Below are positions 1 through 8,603 of a stretch of 48,024 bases of DNA, piece by piece; positions within the stretch are counted from its first letter, which is position 1; each line of letters starts with the position of its first letter. Under the pieces are notes generated by a model. The model was not told where the DNA came from. It worked only from the letters and a program-made list of their open reading frames with translations, and did not search any database. The DNA is from Chloroflexota bacterium (GTDB taxonomy: Bacteria; Chloroflexota; Dehalococcoidia; Dehalococcoidales; JACQON01): positions 1 through 48,024 of the forward strand of contig JACQON010000029.1 in the NCBI GenBank assembly GCA_016202545.1, written 5' to 3'. The position numbers were made by a program, and so were the translations under genes.

Positions 1-88
1 CCTCGGGACTTCGGCGTGAGCTCAGTCGAACGCTGAACTCGGGCCTCGGACTGAAGCTCGGTCTGAAGGCTGAAGCCCTCGCCATGAC
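1..88 (-). repeat. Dispersed palindromic repeat, copy A (cut by window edge)
   Basis: Reading the minus strand, this is the same sequence as copy D (47835-47942): an end GTCATGGCGAG (one base different from GTCATTGCGAG), then the CTTCAG-rich core, then the stretch beginning CGTTCGACTGAGCTCACG. It runs into position 1, so its other end is not visible. It lies in the gap upstream of the thiolase gene. Confidence 0.85.
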
Positions 89-139
89 AGACTGTTACCG
101 AACGAATAAGATGAATTGCGCCCGCAGGGGATGATAGGC

Positions 140-145
140 TAAAAT
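140..145 (+). promoter_or_regulatory. Possible -10 element of thiolase gene
   Basis: TAAAAT matches the sigma-70 -10 consensus at 5 of 6 bases and lies 21 bases before the thiolase ATG. A poor -35 (TTGCGC, 116-121) sits 18 bases upstream. The short leader holds a clear ribosome site (GAAGGAG). The position is plausible but the -35 is weak. Confidence 0.35.
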
Positions 146-166
146 TAGAGTTAGAAGGAGAAGCTG

Positions 167-1495
167 ATGACTGAAGCAGTAATTGTAAGCGCGGCCAGGA
201 CTGCCATAGGCACCTTCGGCGGGGCACTGAAGGATGTGGACGTGGTTGACGTGGGTAAGGTGGCCATCAAAGAGGTGCTGAAGAGAATCGGCCGGAGGCC
301 GATAGTTCCAGAAGAGGTCAAAAAGTTCAGGCCGGACATATTGAGAAACGTGCCGAAAAGCCCGGTGGAACAGAAGTACATGGACTGGGATGAAAGCCTG
401 CCCGGGCTGAAGATAGACGAAGTCATCATGGGCAATGTCATCCAGGGCGGGCAAGGCCAGAATACGGGCAGGCAGGCCAGCATCAGGGCCGGGATGCCCC
501 AGGAGACCAATGCCTTCACCATAAACAAGGTATGCGCCTCCGGGATGAAGGCGGTAGCCCTGGCCGCCCAGGCCATAAGGGCCGGCGATGCCGAGGCTAT
601 CATCGCCGGAGGAATGGAAAACATGAGCCGTGTCCCCTATGCGCTTCCCAAGGCGCGCTGGGGATACCGCATGGATGTCGGGGGCAAAGCCGAGGCCATG
701 GACATGATGGTCTACGACGGTCTGTACGAGATATTCTACAACTACCATATGGGCATCACCGCCGAGAATATCGCCAGAGAACTGTGCATATCCCGACGAG
801 AGCAGGACGAGGTAGGCGCTGAGAGCCATCGCCGCGCCCTCAAGGCGATAAAGGAAGGCATTTTCAAGGAAGAGATTGTGCCCGTGGTCATCCCCCAGAG
901 AAAGGGAGCACCCACGGTATTCGATACCGATGAAAGGCCCATGGAGACCACCGTGGAGAAGATGAGCAAGCTTCCCCCTGCCTTTATGGAAGGGGGAACA
1001 GTCACCGCCGGCAATGCCTCCGGGATAAATGATGCCGCCGCCGCTTTGCTGGTTACCTCCCGCCAGTTCGCCGAGAGAAACGGTCTGCCCATCAAGGCCA
1101 CCATAAGGGCCTACGCCAGCGGAGGCGTTGACCCTCAGTATATGGGGCTTGGCCCCATACCAGCCACCCGCAAGGTGCTGAGCCAGACCGGCTACAGCAT
1201 CAAGGACTTCGACGTGATTGAGCTGAACGAGGCCTTTGCTTCCCAGGCCATTGCCTGCATGAGGGAACTGGGCATCCCCCGCTACGGGGAGAGCCGGGAG
1301 TTCTGTGAGCCCGGCTGTGAGAACGTTAACCCCCACGGCTCGGGAATCTCGCTCGGTCATCCGGTTGGCTGCAGCGGCGCCCGGATACTGGTGACGCTGC
1401 TCTATGAGGTGGAGAGAAGGGACGCCCGCCGCGGCCTGGCCACGCTGTGCATTGGAGGCGGCCAGGGGATGGCCATGATTATAGAGAGAGGATAG
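167..1495 (+). CDS. Thiolase (acetyl-CoA acetyltransferase family)
   Basis: Family enzymes condense or cleave acyl-CoA thioesters in the cytoplasm. The active-site set is complete: nucleophilic Cys123 in KVCASG, the NEAF motif near 354, His398 in GHP, and the acid/base Cys428 in LCIGGGQG. The protein has 442 residues, whereas common thiolases have about 390. The excess is mainly an insert at about residues 43-80, before the IDEVIMGNV strand, plus a short Cys-containing insert (C380, C384) before the VNPHG loop. The start has a good ribosome site (GAAGGAG). The RdhA-like gene follows after 61 bases on the same strand. The preferred acyl chain, and whether it runs in synthesis or degradation, cannot be read from sequence. 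Confidence 0.93.
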   Translation: MTEAVIVSAARTAIGTFGGALKDVDVVDVGKVAIKEVLKRIGRRPIVPEEVKKFRPDILRNVPKSPVEQKYMDWDESLPGLKIDEVIMGNVIQGGQGQNTGRQASIRAGMPQETNAFTINKVCASGMKAVALAAQAIRAGDAEAIIAGGMENMSRVPYALPKARWGYRMDVGGKAEAMDMMVYDGLYEIFYNYHMGITAENIARELCISRREQDEVGAESHRRALKAIKEGIFKEEIVPVVIPQRKGAPTVFDTDERPMETTVEKMSKLPPAFMEGGTVTAGNASGINDAAAALLVTSRQFAERNGLPIKATIRAYASGGVDPQYMGLGPIPATRKVLSQTGYSIKDFDVIELNEAFASQAIACMRELGIPRYGESREFCEPGCENVNPHGSGISLGHPVGCSGARILVTLLYEVERRDARRGLATLCIGGGQGMAMIIERG

Positions 1496-1556
1496 CGCTA
1501 TCAAACCCGAAGGCAAATCACATCATCAAGATACCCGTCAGCTTGGGCCGTATCCC

Positions 1557-2648
1557 ATGGAACGCCTGAAACGAGTTGACTGGCCCACCACCCTGGTGAC
1601 CGATGAAATCAAGAGGGTGGACCAGAGGGAGGATGGGTTTGTCCGTGCCTTGCGAGGCGGTCTGGGGCCGGCGGTGGCCGGGGCATTCTGCAGGGGCTAT
1701 AAGTACCCCCTGTCTGCCGCCGGGGCGGAAATGTCCGCTTACCTGGGCGCCAGGGCGGAAGGCGATAAGGCCGCCTCCAAGGCCCCGATTCCGGAGGAGC
1801 CTGAGGCTCTGAGCCGCCACATCAAGAGGCTCGGCTACTTTTACCGGGCGGATATCGTCGGCATCAGCGAACTGCCGCAATGGGCGGTGTACAGCCATGA
1901 TAAGGAAGGCAACCCGGTTGAACTCAGCCACCAGTCCGCCATCGTGATCCTAGTGGATCAGGACTACCGGACTATGCGGGGCTCAACGGGAAACGATTGG
2001 ATATCCAACGCCCAGGGCTATTTGAGCTATTCGACTGCCGATTTCATAAGCTGCATCATGGCCAGTTACATCAGGAGGTTAGGCTACTCCGCCCGGGCGC
2101 ATACGGTTGATAATTCCCGGGTCGTCATCCCTCCGCTGCTTCTGCTGGCGGGAGTCGGCGAAATCTCACGCCCAGGCATAGTCTTGAACCCCTTTCTTGG
2201 GCTCCGTTTCAAAGTGGCGGTGGTTACCACCGAGTTGCCGCTGTTGCCGGATAAGCCGGTGGACTTCGGGCTGCAGGAATTCTGCCGGAAATGCCAGAAA
2301 TGCGCTGCCGGCTGCCCGGCCAGGGCTATTCCTCCGGGTGACACGGTGGTGCTTAACGGCTACGAGAACTGGAGACTGGACGTTGAGCGCTGCACCAAGT
2401 TTCGAATTCTCAACCCTAACGGGGACTACTGTGGACGGTGCATCAAAGTCTGTCCCTGGAACAAGCCTGCAGGCCGTCTTCATGATATGGCCCGGTGGAT
2501 GGTGGCCCACACTCCCTGGCTGGACGGGTTCCTGATAAAGATGGACAGCATCATAGGCTATGAGGAACAAGACCAGGCAGAAAAGTGGTGGTTTGACCTT
2601 GAGGACATCGACGGCGTTTTGCAGCCCCCCGGGGGACGCCGCGCATGA
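1557..2648 (+). CDS. Reductive dehalogenase-like Fe-S/corrinoid protein
   Basis: 363 residues. The C-terminal half carries two cysteine groups: C243-x2-C246-x2-C249-x3-C253P, and C279 followed by C292-x2-C295-x3-C299PWN. This spacing is that of the two 4Fe-4S clusters of reductive dehalogenase (RdhA) catalytic subunits. The tail with EKWWFDLEDIDGVL also resembles that family. The N-terminus shows no twin-arginine signal and no RdhB membrane-anchor gene lies next to it, so the product should be cytoplasmic. QueG (epoxyqueuosine reductase) is a related family but has a different second-cluster spacing. Substrate is unknown; organohalide respiration should not be assumed. The ribosome site before this ATG is weak. 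Confidence 0.8.
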   Translation: MERLKRVDWPTTLVTDEIKRVDQREDGFVRALRGGLGPAVAGAFCRGYKYPLSAAGAEMSAYLGARAEGDKAASKAPIPEEPEALSRHIKRLGYFYRADIVGISELPQWAVYSHDKEGNPVELSHQSAIVILVDQDYRTMRGSTGNDWISNAQGYLSYSTADFISCIMASYIRRLGYSARAHTVDNSRVVIPPLLLLAGVGEISRPGIVLNPFLGLRFKVAVVTTELPLLPDKPVDFGLQEFCRKCQKCAAGCPARAIPPGDTVVLNGYENWRLDVERCTKFRILNPNGDYCGRCIKVCPWNKPAGRLHDMARWMVAHTPWLDGFLIKMDSIIGYEEQDQAEKWWFDLEDIDGVLQPPGGRRA

Positions 2649-2758
2649 AGAAAGCGGCCTCTAAGCTGAGGGAGTCCAGATTTTAACCTGTTGACCCGAT
2701 AGTTCCGTATTGGCCCCGATTATGTTAAAATATGACCAATCATGTCAGAGGGTTGGTC

Positions 2759-3712
2759 ATGGCTATTCCAGAGGTTAATAAAGAGCAACCGCTAAACCTG
2801 GCATCGCTTACCTGGGGCGACCTGACCTGGGTGAATATCGAGCACCCGGCGGAACAGGAGATGGCGTACCTTGCCCAACATTACCCGTTCCATCCTCTGG
2901 ACCTGGATGACTGCCTCAGCCGCAAACAGCGGCCTAAAATAGACCAATATAAAGATTACCTGTTCATAGTCTTCCACTTTCCCGTCTACAACAAGGTAAC
3001 CAGGGTGAGCACCCATGGGCAATTAGCAGTTTTTGTCGGAGATAAATACCTGATTACCGTTCATGAGGCACAGCTCAGGACCTTAATGAAGCTGTTTCGC
3101 GATTGCGAGGTTGATGAGGAGGTACGGCAGGAAAACTTCAGCTCCGGCTCTGGCTACCTTCTGTACCGCATAATTGATGGGGCGGTCGACTCCTACTTTC
3201 CCGTACTGGATAAAATCCTGAGCTTGATGGAAGAAGTGGAAGACTCCGTGTTTGACGAGAATGTTGAGGCCGCTCATGAACTGGCTGTACTCCGGCGTGA
3301 CATCATCACCCAGCGGCGCATTATCTTTCCCATGCGTACCTTGATTGCAAACCTGGAGGACAAGCTCAGACGGTTCACCAAAGTGGATATCAGTGTCTTT
3401 TTCGGCGACCTCGTGGACCACATGAACAAGATATGTGAGACCCTGGACGAAAGTAAGGAGATTATCGAGGTATATAAGGACACCGATTATCTTCTAGGCA
3501 CTAACCGTATTAACCGCATTCTCCGCGTTTTAACCATCCTAGCCACCATCGGCACCGTGCTGACCGCTGTCGCCAGCTTCTACGGAATGAACGTTCCCTT
3601 ACCCGGTGGAGGCGCCCCCGGTAGCCCCCATGCCTGGATTATACTGCTGGCCGCCATGGTGGCGGCAATGGCCGGCATGATTCTATTCTTCCATCGTAAG
3701 CGCTGGATTTAG
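2759..3712 (+). CDS. corA: CorA-family magnesium/cobalt transporter
   Basis: Inner-membrane pentameric channel family for Mg2+ and Co2+. The long N-terminal cytoplasmic part is followed by two C-terminal transmembrane helices separated by the signature YGMN loop (FYGMNVPLPG), and the chain ends in the basic tail HRKRWI. I chose the ATG at 2759 because GAGGG lies six bases upstream; an ATG 27 bases earlier lacks a ribosome site. Length from this start is 317 residues, normal for the family. The stop codon is followed directly by the ATG of the next gene, so the two are probably co-transcribed. Confidence 0.92.
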   Translation: MAIPEVNKEQPLNLASLTWGDLTWVNIEHPAEQEMAYLAQHYPFHPLDLDDCLSRKQRPKIDQYKDYLFIVFHFPVYNKVTRVSTHGQLAVFVGDKYLITVHEAQLRTLMKLFRDCEVDEEVRQENFSSGSGYLLYRIIDGAVDSYFPVLDKILSLMEEVEDSVFDENVEAAHELAVLRRDIITQRRIIFPMRTLIANLEDKLRRFTKVDISVFFGDLVDHMNKICETLDESKEIIEVYKDTDYLLGTNRINRILRVLTILATIGTVLTAVASFYGMNVPLPGGGAPGSPHAWIILLAAMVAAMAGMILFFHRKRWI

Positions 3713-4378
3713 ATGAGTATCTCATACCGATTGGTGCTCATTACCGCCGTTTTTGTCACCAGCCTGATTACCGCTAATACTATTGCCGTAAAGCTGGTCA
3801 GCCTTGGCCCGGTTATCGTTCCGGCCGCCATATTTATCTTCCCTTTGAGCTATATCTTCGGCGATGTTCTCACCGAGGTCTACGGTTATCAGTGGGCAAG
3901 GAGGGTCATCTGGCTTGGCTTTCTTTGCAACCTCATCTTTGTGGCCTTTGTCTGGATAGGACAGCTACTGCCTGCGGCCCCTTTCTGGGACGGGCAGGAG
4001 TCTTATCAGCGTATCTTGGGCTACACGCCCAGGCTGCTCGTCGCCTCCTTCGGCGGCTATTTCGTCGGCGAGTTTGCCAATTCCTTTGTCCTGGCCAAGA
4101 TGAAAATTCTGACTCGTGGTCGCTGGCTGTGGAGCAGGACCATCGGTTCCACCATAATCGGCCAGGGACTGGACACCTCGGTATTCATCACCCTGGCCTT
4201 TATCGGCACCCCTTCGTTCCTGCCGGCAATAATCCTGTACCACTGGCTGGCGAAGACCCTGATTGAAGCTGCAGCCACACCCTTTACCTATGCCGTGGTG
4301 GGCTTCTTGAAGAAGAAAGAGGCCATTGATACCTACGATTACCAGACAAACTTCAACCCCTTCCTCATCAAGGATTGA
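3713..4378 (+). CDS. yhhQ: VUT-family (YhhQ-like) queuosine precursor transporter
   Basis: A 221-residue integral membrane protein with about six hydrophobic segments. The family features are visible: TANTIAVK in the first helix, FPLSYIFGDVLTEVYGY, and the later GGYFVGEFANSF and GQGLDTSVFI segments. Members import 7-deazaguanine precursors of queuosine into the cytoplasm, shown for E. coli YhhQ. The start abuts the corA stop with no spacer, so translation is probably coupled. A Fe-S protein of a fold related to QueG lies two genes upstream, but its cysteine spacing fits RdhA, so I would not infer a queuosine operon. Confidence 0.88.
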   Translation: MSISYRLVLITAVFVTSLITANTIAVKLVSLGPVIVPAAIFIFPLSYIFGDVLTEVYGYQWARRVIWLGFLCNLIFVAFVWIGQLLPAAPFWDGQESYQRILGYTPRLLVASFGGYFVGEFANSFVLAKMKILTRGRWLWSRTIGSTIIGQGLDTSVFITLAFIGTPSFLPAIILYHWLAKTLIEAAATPFTYAVVGFLKKKEAIDTYDYQTNFNPFLIKD

Positions 4379-4401
4379 GGGTGGAAGGTCGCCGGAAAAA
4401 G

Positions 4402-5172
4402 ATGCGCATCCGGGTCTTGGGGGCACACAACCGTGAATCGCAGGACTCAAAGTTTGTCAGCCTGCTGATTGATGATTGCCTGGCTATGGATGCCGGCGGA
4501 CTGGCCTCCAGCCTGTCCTTCGCCGCCCAGCTAAAGCTCAAGGCTATCCTGCTCACCCATTACCACTATGACCATATCAGGGATATTCCAGCCGTGGCCA
4601 TGAACTTCTACCTGCGTCAGGCCGCTGTAAATCTATACGCTCTCCAATCAGTGGGTGATGCTCTCTCAGCACACCTGCTCAATGGCAAACTTTATCCCCG
4701 CTTCCTGGAACGGCCTGAAGGCAATCCCACAGTCAGGTTCATCCCCATGGAACCATACCAGGCCAGGCAGATTGACGGCTACAGCGTACTGTGCGTCCCG
4801 GTAAAGCACTCCGAGCCTGCCGTCGGCTGCCAGGTCACCTCCCCGGATGGCAAAGCGGTTTTCTACACCGGCGACACCGGGCCGGGCCTGGCCGACTGCT
4901 GGGAGCGTATATCTCCTCGTCTGCTCGTCATCGAAGTCACCACGCCAGACAGGTATGAGGCCTTCGCCACAGAGTCAAGGCACCTTACCCCCGCCCTGCT
5001 GAAGCGAGAACTTACCAGCTTCCGGGAGATTAAGGGCTATCTGCCGCAGGTGATAGCCGTCCACATGAACCCCGAACTGGAGGAGGAAATCAAGGCTGAG
5101 ATATACAACGTAGCCGCTGAGCTGAACGCCCCGGTCAACCTGGCCCATGAGGGCATGGAGCTCAGCCTGTAA
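4402..5172 (+). CDS. MBL-fold metallo-hydrolase (RNase Z-like)
   Basis: A metallo-beta-lactamase fold protein of 256 residues. The metal motif HYHYDHIRD (HxHxDH) sits near residue 54, and further ligands are likely in VKHSEP, the Asp of FYTGDTGPG, and the AVHMNPE segment near the C-terminus. This layout resembles the RNase Z/phosphodiesterase branch more than true beta-lactamases. I prefer the ATG at 4402; an in-frame TTG at 4375 overlaps the upstream stop but would add only a basic tail. The substrate cannot be named from sequence. Confidence 0.8.
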   Translation: MRIRVLGAHNRESQDSKFVSLLIDDCLAMDAGGLASSLSFAAQLKLKAILLTHYHYDHIRDIPAVAMNFYLRQAAVNLYALQSVGDALSAHLLNGKLYPRFLERPEGNPTVRFIPMEPYQARQIDGYSVLCVPVKHSEPAVGCQVTSPDGKAVFYTGDTGPGLADCWERISPRLLVIEVTTPDRYEAFATESRHLTPALLKRELTSFREIKGYLPQVIAVHMNPELEEEIKAEIYNVAAELNAPVNLAHEGMELSL

Positions 5173-5183
5173 ACAGAACGGGG

Positions 5184-5666
5184 GTGACGCCTATAGACGC
5201 TCCCAGGTTTATCGTTGACCATAACGCGGGTAAGCTGGCCAGGTGGCTCAGGATTATGGGGTATGATGCCCTGTTTTTCAACGGCAGCGACGATGCCCGC
5301 ATGATAGCCATTGCCCTGGCCGAGGACAGGGTGATACTGACCCGCGATACGCAAATCATCAAGCGGCGGCTGGTGACCAGCGGCCGGCTCAGGGTCATCC
5401 TCCTCACCAGCGATAAGCCTGAGCTGCAGATGAGCCAGGTGATAGCCGCACTGAACCTCGACCGCCAGTTCAGACCGTTCACACGCTGCCTGGAATGCAA
5501 CCAGCCCCTGGCCGAAAGGAGCAAAGCCGAGGTGAAGGACCGCGTGCCTCCCTACGTCTTCCAGACCCAGGAGCAGTACAGGGAGTGCCCCGCCTGCCAC
5601 CGCATCTACTGGAGAGGGACGCACTGGCAGGCGATGACCAGGATACTGAGGGAGTTTAAGGCCTGA
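5184..5666 (+). CDS. Mut7-C RNase-domain protein
   Basis: A 160-residue protein. The N-terminal part (FIVDHNAGKLARWLRIMGYD, then ILTRD) is a PIN-like fold typical of the Mut7-C family. The C-terminal part is a zinc ribbon with CLEC near residue 95 and CPAC near 138. The family is proposed to be a ribonuclease; cellular targets are unknown. Translation appears to begin at a GTG eleven bases after the stop of the MBL gene. It converges on rarA, and the 40-base gap between them shows no clear terminator. Confidence 0.8.
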   Translation: MTPIDAPRFIVDHNAGKLARWLRIMGYDALFFNGSDDARMIAIALAEDRVILTRDTQIIKRRLVTSGRLRVILLTSDKPELQMSQVIAALNLDRQFRPFTRCLECNQPLAERSKAEVKDRVPPYVFQTQEQYRECPACHRIYWRGTHWQAMTRILREFKA

Positions 5667-5706
5667 CCGCGGCAGGTGGCTCTTTTCGGCGGGGGTTTAG
5701 AATCGC

Positions 5707-7065
5707 TCAGTCTCCGCCTTCTTCGGTCTTCTTATCGGGGCTGACCCTCGCCTGCCACCAGGCTTTGAGCCGGGCGATAACCGTCTTCTCATATCCCTGG
5801 TCGCTGGGCGTGTAATAGCGCTTGCCCTGGAGAGAATCAGGCAGGTTCTGCTGCTCAACGAAGTGGCCGGGGTAGTCATGGGCATACTTATAGTCTTCGC
5901 CGTAGCCCATTTGCTTCATCAGCGGCGTCACCGGGTTGCGCAGGTGAAGCGGGACAACCTCAACCGAGCCTCTCTTGACCTCCTCCTGGACCCGGGAATA
6001 TGCCTGGTACAGGGAGTTGCTTTTAGGGGCGGTCGCCAGGTAGACCACGGCTTCAGCCAGGGCCAGGTTGCCCTCGGGCAGGCCGATGAAGTGGACGGCC
6101 TGCTGGGCGGCCATGGCCAGCACCAGCGCCTGCGGGTCGGCCATGCCCACGTCTTCCGAAGCGAAGCGGACCAGGCGGCGGGCGATGTACAGCGGGTCCT
6201 CGCCCGCCTCCAGCATCCTAGCCAGCCAGTAAAGCGAGGCATCCGGGTCTGAGCCACGCAGCGACTTGTGCAGGGCTGAGATGAGGTCGTAGTGCTGGTC
6301 TCCTGCCTTATCATAGAGCAAGGCCCGGTGCTGGAGGGCGTCCTCAATAATGGGCAAGGTGATATGCCGCTTGCCCTCGGCGTCAGGCGGCGTGTTCAGA
6401 GCGGCCATCTCCAGGGCATTGAGGGCCACCCGGGCATCGCCGTTGGACATGGTGATGAGGTTGCTCAGGGCATCGGCGGCTATTTCGGCATCGAGCTCGC
6501 CGATGCCCTGAAACCGGTCCTTGAGCGCCCTCATGAGCAGCACCTTTATTTCATCCCCGGTCAGCGGCTTCAGGGGAAGGACGCGGCAGCGGGAGAGCAG
6601 GGGCGAGGTAACCTCAAAGGAAGGGTTTTCGGTGGTAGCCCCGATGAGGGTTATAGTGCCGTCCTCAACATAGGGCAGCACCGCGTCCTGCTGGGACTTG
6701 TTAAAACGGTGAATCTCGTCAATGAACAGGATGGTCTTCTGGAGGCCGGTCTGGCGGCGCTCTTTAGCCTGCTCCACTATCCGGCGCAGGTCGGCGACGC
6801 TGGCGCTGACGGCGCTTATGGCGCTGAAGTGGGCGCCGGTGCTACTGGCGATGATGTAGGCCAGGGTAGTCTTGCCGCAGCCGGGCGGCCCCCACAGGAT
6901 GATTGACGGCAGCCGGTCAGACTCAATGGCCTTCCTCAGCACCCGCCCTTCGCCGATGAGGTGCTCCTGCCCGACAAAACTATGCAGGCTGGACGGCCTC
7001 ATCCTGGTGGCCAGCGGGGCCTCCTGCCCCTTTTGCTCCTCAGCCTGCCGTTCAAACATGTCCAT
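5707..7065 (-). CDS. rarA: Replication-associated recombination protein RarA (MgsA)
   Basis: AAA+ ATPase that acts at stalled replication forks, related to clamp-loader subunits. The 452-residue protein has Walker A GPPGCGKT at residues 59-66, Walker B ILFIDEIHRF near 110-120, the sensor-1 region GATTENPSF, and the C-terminal tetramerisation region with the family sequence YKYAHDYPG. Length is normal. A short inverted repeat (CACCTT/AAGGTG, 7070-7085) lies just upstream of the start and overlaps the ribosome site, so it might tune translation. It is probably transcribed alone. Confidence 0.95.
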   Translation of the reverse strand: MDMFERQAEEQKGQEAPLATRMRPSSLHSFVGQEHLIGEGRVLRKAIESDRLPSIILWGPPGCGKTTLAYIIASSTGAHFSAISAVSASVADLRRIVEQAKERRQTGLQKTILFIDEIHRFNKSQQDAVLPYVEDGTITLIGATTENPSFEVTSPLLSRCRVLPLKPLTGDEIKVLLMRALKDRFQGIGELDAEIAADALSNLITMSNGDARVALNALEMAALNTPPDAEGKRHITLPIIEDALQHRALLYDKAGDQHYDLISALHKSLRGSDPDASLYWLARMLEAGEDPLYIARRLVRFASEDVGMADPQALVLAMAAQQAVHFIGLPEGNLALAEAVVYLATAPKSNSLYQAYSRVQEEVKRGSVEVVPLHLRNPVTPLMKQMGYGEDYKYAHDYPGHFVEQQNLPDSLQGKRYYTPSDQGYEKTVIARLKAWWQARVSPDKKTEEGGD

Positions 7066-7220
7066 AGCGCACCTTCTGTAAGGTGGGAGTAATTATTGTG
7101 TTTTACTTTTATTATTGGCTACCTTCATGCTCCAATACCTAGTATAAGACCAACAGCGCAGTTCATCAAATGGTTCCCCCCTGCGCTCTCAATGAAGACA
7201 GGCGAGAGGCACTGAGTGAC

Positions 7221-8474
7221 TCACTTTTCGGCGCTGACACCAGCCTGCTCAATTGCTTTGCTAGCACGAGCAGCCGCGTTGAGAGTTGCGAGAGCCGCCT
7301 CTTCAGCCTTTTTGGCAGCTTCCTCAGCAGATTTTGTAGCTGTCTGTGCCATTTCTGCCGCTCTGGCAGCCACCTTTGCCGCATCCTCAGCGACTTTCGC
7401 TGCTTTCGCAGGCACCTCCCGAACCTCTTTCATCACTGCCTCAGCCATTTCTATGGCTGCTGTGCCTTTAGCACCTGCTTCTTCGGCTTTTTTCGATGCT
7501 TGTATAGCTGCCTGAGCCGCTGGCTTAGCTATCTCCTCCGCTTTGCTTGTAGCTTCGGCAATTGCTCGCAGAGCAGTCTCGGCGGCCTTCTGCTGGGCAT
7601 CACGGGCTTCTCCTGCCTTTTTAGCTGCTTCAGTCGATGCTTTGATTGCTATCTCAGCAGCCTCCTTGGCCGCCCTGACTGCTTCCTGGACGGTTCTAGC
7701 CATTGCTTCAGTGACCTCAGCGGCCCGGCTACTTGCCTCCTCAGCCTTCCTCGTCGCCTTATCGGCCGCTTGTATCGATGCCCTAGTTGCTGACTCAGCA
7801 ACCTCTTTGGCCGTGGCTACTGCCTGGTCGACTTTCCTCGTTGCCTGCTCAATCGCTTCTCTGGCAGCCGACTCCGCTTTTGTCGCTTTCAAAGCTGCAT
7901 CTTCAGCCTTTCTGGCAGCTTCCCTGGCTGTTTGGGTGGCTGCATCGGCAACTTTATTAGCGGAATTTTCTGTCTCCTCAGTCCTTCTGACTGCCTCTGC
8001 AACCGCTTTTTTAGTCGCTACAACAGCCGTTTCAGCGGCTTTTGTGGCTGTGATGCTTGCCTCCTCAGCTTTCCTCACTGCCTCTTCAACCATTCTCTTG
8101 TTTGTCTTGACTATCTGTTCGGCCTCTTTTGCTGCTTCAGAGGCTGCCATCTTAGCAGCCCCTGTGGCCTTGGCACTGGCTTCCCCAGCATTTCTGACCG
8201 CGTCATCCACCACCTTCTTGAAGGCTTCAGCGGCTTTTCCGGCTCTCGCCTCGGTTTCTTTGGCCTCTCTTGCTGCCTCCTCGGCGGCTTTCCTATTGGC
8301 TCCGGCAGCCTCTTTAGCCGCCTTGGCCGTTTCCTCGGCTCTTATGGCAGCTTCAGTAGCTATCTTGATGGCCTCCCTTAGTTCGGCCAAGATGTGAGGA
8401 AGGGGTTTCGTTAACATTTTTTCAGTTTCGTCCAGCCTCTTTGCTTCAGCAGAACTAACATTTTCCTTTGCCAT
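7221..8474 (-). CDS. Alanine-rich long coiled-coil protein of unknown function
   Basis: A 417-residue protein that is almost entirely Ala, Glu, Lys, Arg and Thr. A short head (about residues 1-35, with TKPLPHILAELREAI) leads into one predicted continuous helix. The recurring unit EEAVRKAEEA or variants (REAARKAEDA, DKATRKAEEA) returns every 25 or 29 residues. These spacings equal 7+7+11 and 7+11+11, so mixed heptad and hendecad coiling is likely. No signal peptide, Cys or Trp, and no enzyme motif. A strong ribosome site (GGGAGG) precedes the ATG. It could be structural, phasin-like or LEA-like; none is shown. Long open frames on the other strand here are composition artefacts. Confidence 0.8.
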   Translation of the reverse strand: MAKENVSSAEAKRLDETEKMLTKPLPHILAELREAIKIATEAAIRAEETAKAAKEAAGANRKAAEEAAREAKETEARAGKAAEAFKKVVDDAVRNAGEASAKATGAAKMAASEAAKEAEQIVKTNKRMVEEAVRKAEEASITATKAAETAVVATKKAVAEAVRRTEETENSANKVADAATQTAREAARKAEDAALKATKAESAAREAIEQATRKVDQAVATAKEVAESATRASIQAADKATRKAEEASSRAAEVTEAMARTVQEAVRAAKEAAEIAIKASTEAAKKAGEARDAQQKAAETALRAIAEATSKAEEIAKPAAQAAIQASKKAEEAGAKGTAAIEMAEAVMKEVREVPAKAAKVAEDAAKVAARAAEMAQTATKSAEEAAKKAEEAALATLNAAARASKAIEQAGVSAEK

Positions 8475-8603
8475 TTATAGCCTCCCTTTACCAGGTATGT
8501 TCTGGTTAACAAGACGCTTGCACTTTGCTCGTTATGCCTTGCGGCGAGGGGCAAGATTGTAGTCTAGTATTTAATGTGGCCATAGCCAACTATCATGCGA
8601 TAC

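Noticed and set aside
95-1516. A 473-codon frame opposite the thiolase gene
   Set aside because: The thiolase is intact on the plus strand; the opposite frame has no recognisable domain or ribosome site.
7204-7220. Terminator after the Ala-rich gene (TGAGTCACTCA)
   Set aside because: The palindrome is short and has no following T-run on the minus strand.
7543-8397. Long open frames on the plus strand opposite the Ala-rich gene
   Set aside because: They mirror the Ala/Glu/Lys codons of the minus-strand gene, lack a good ribosome site and resemble no protein.
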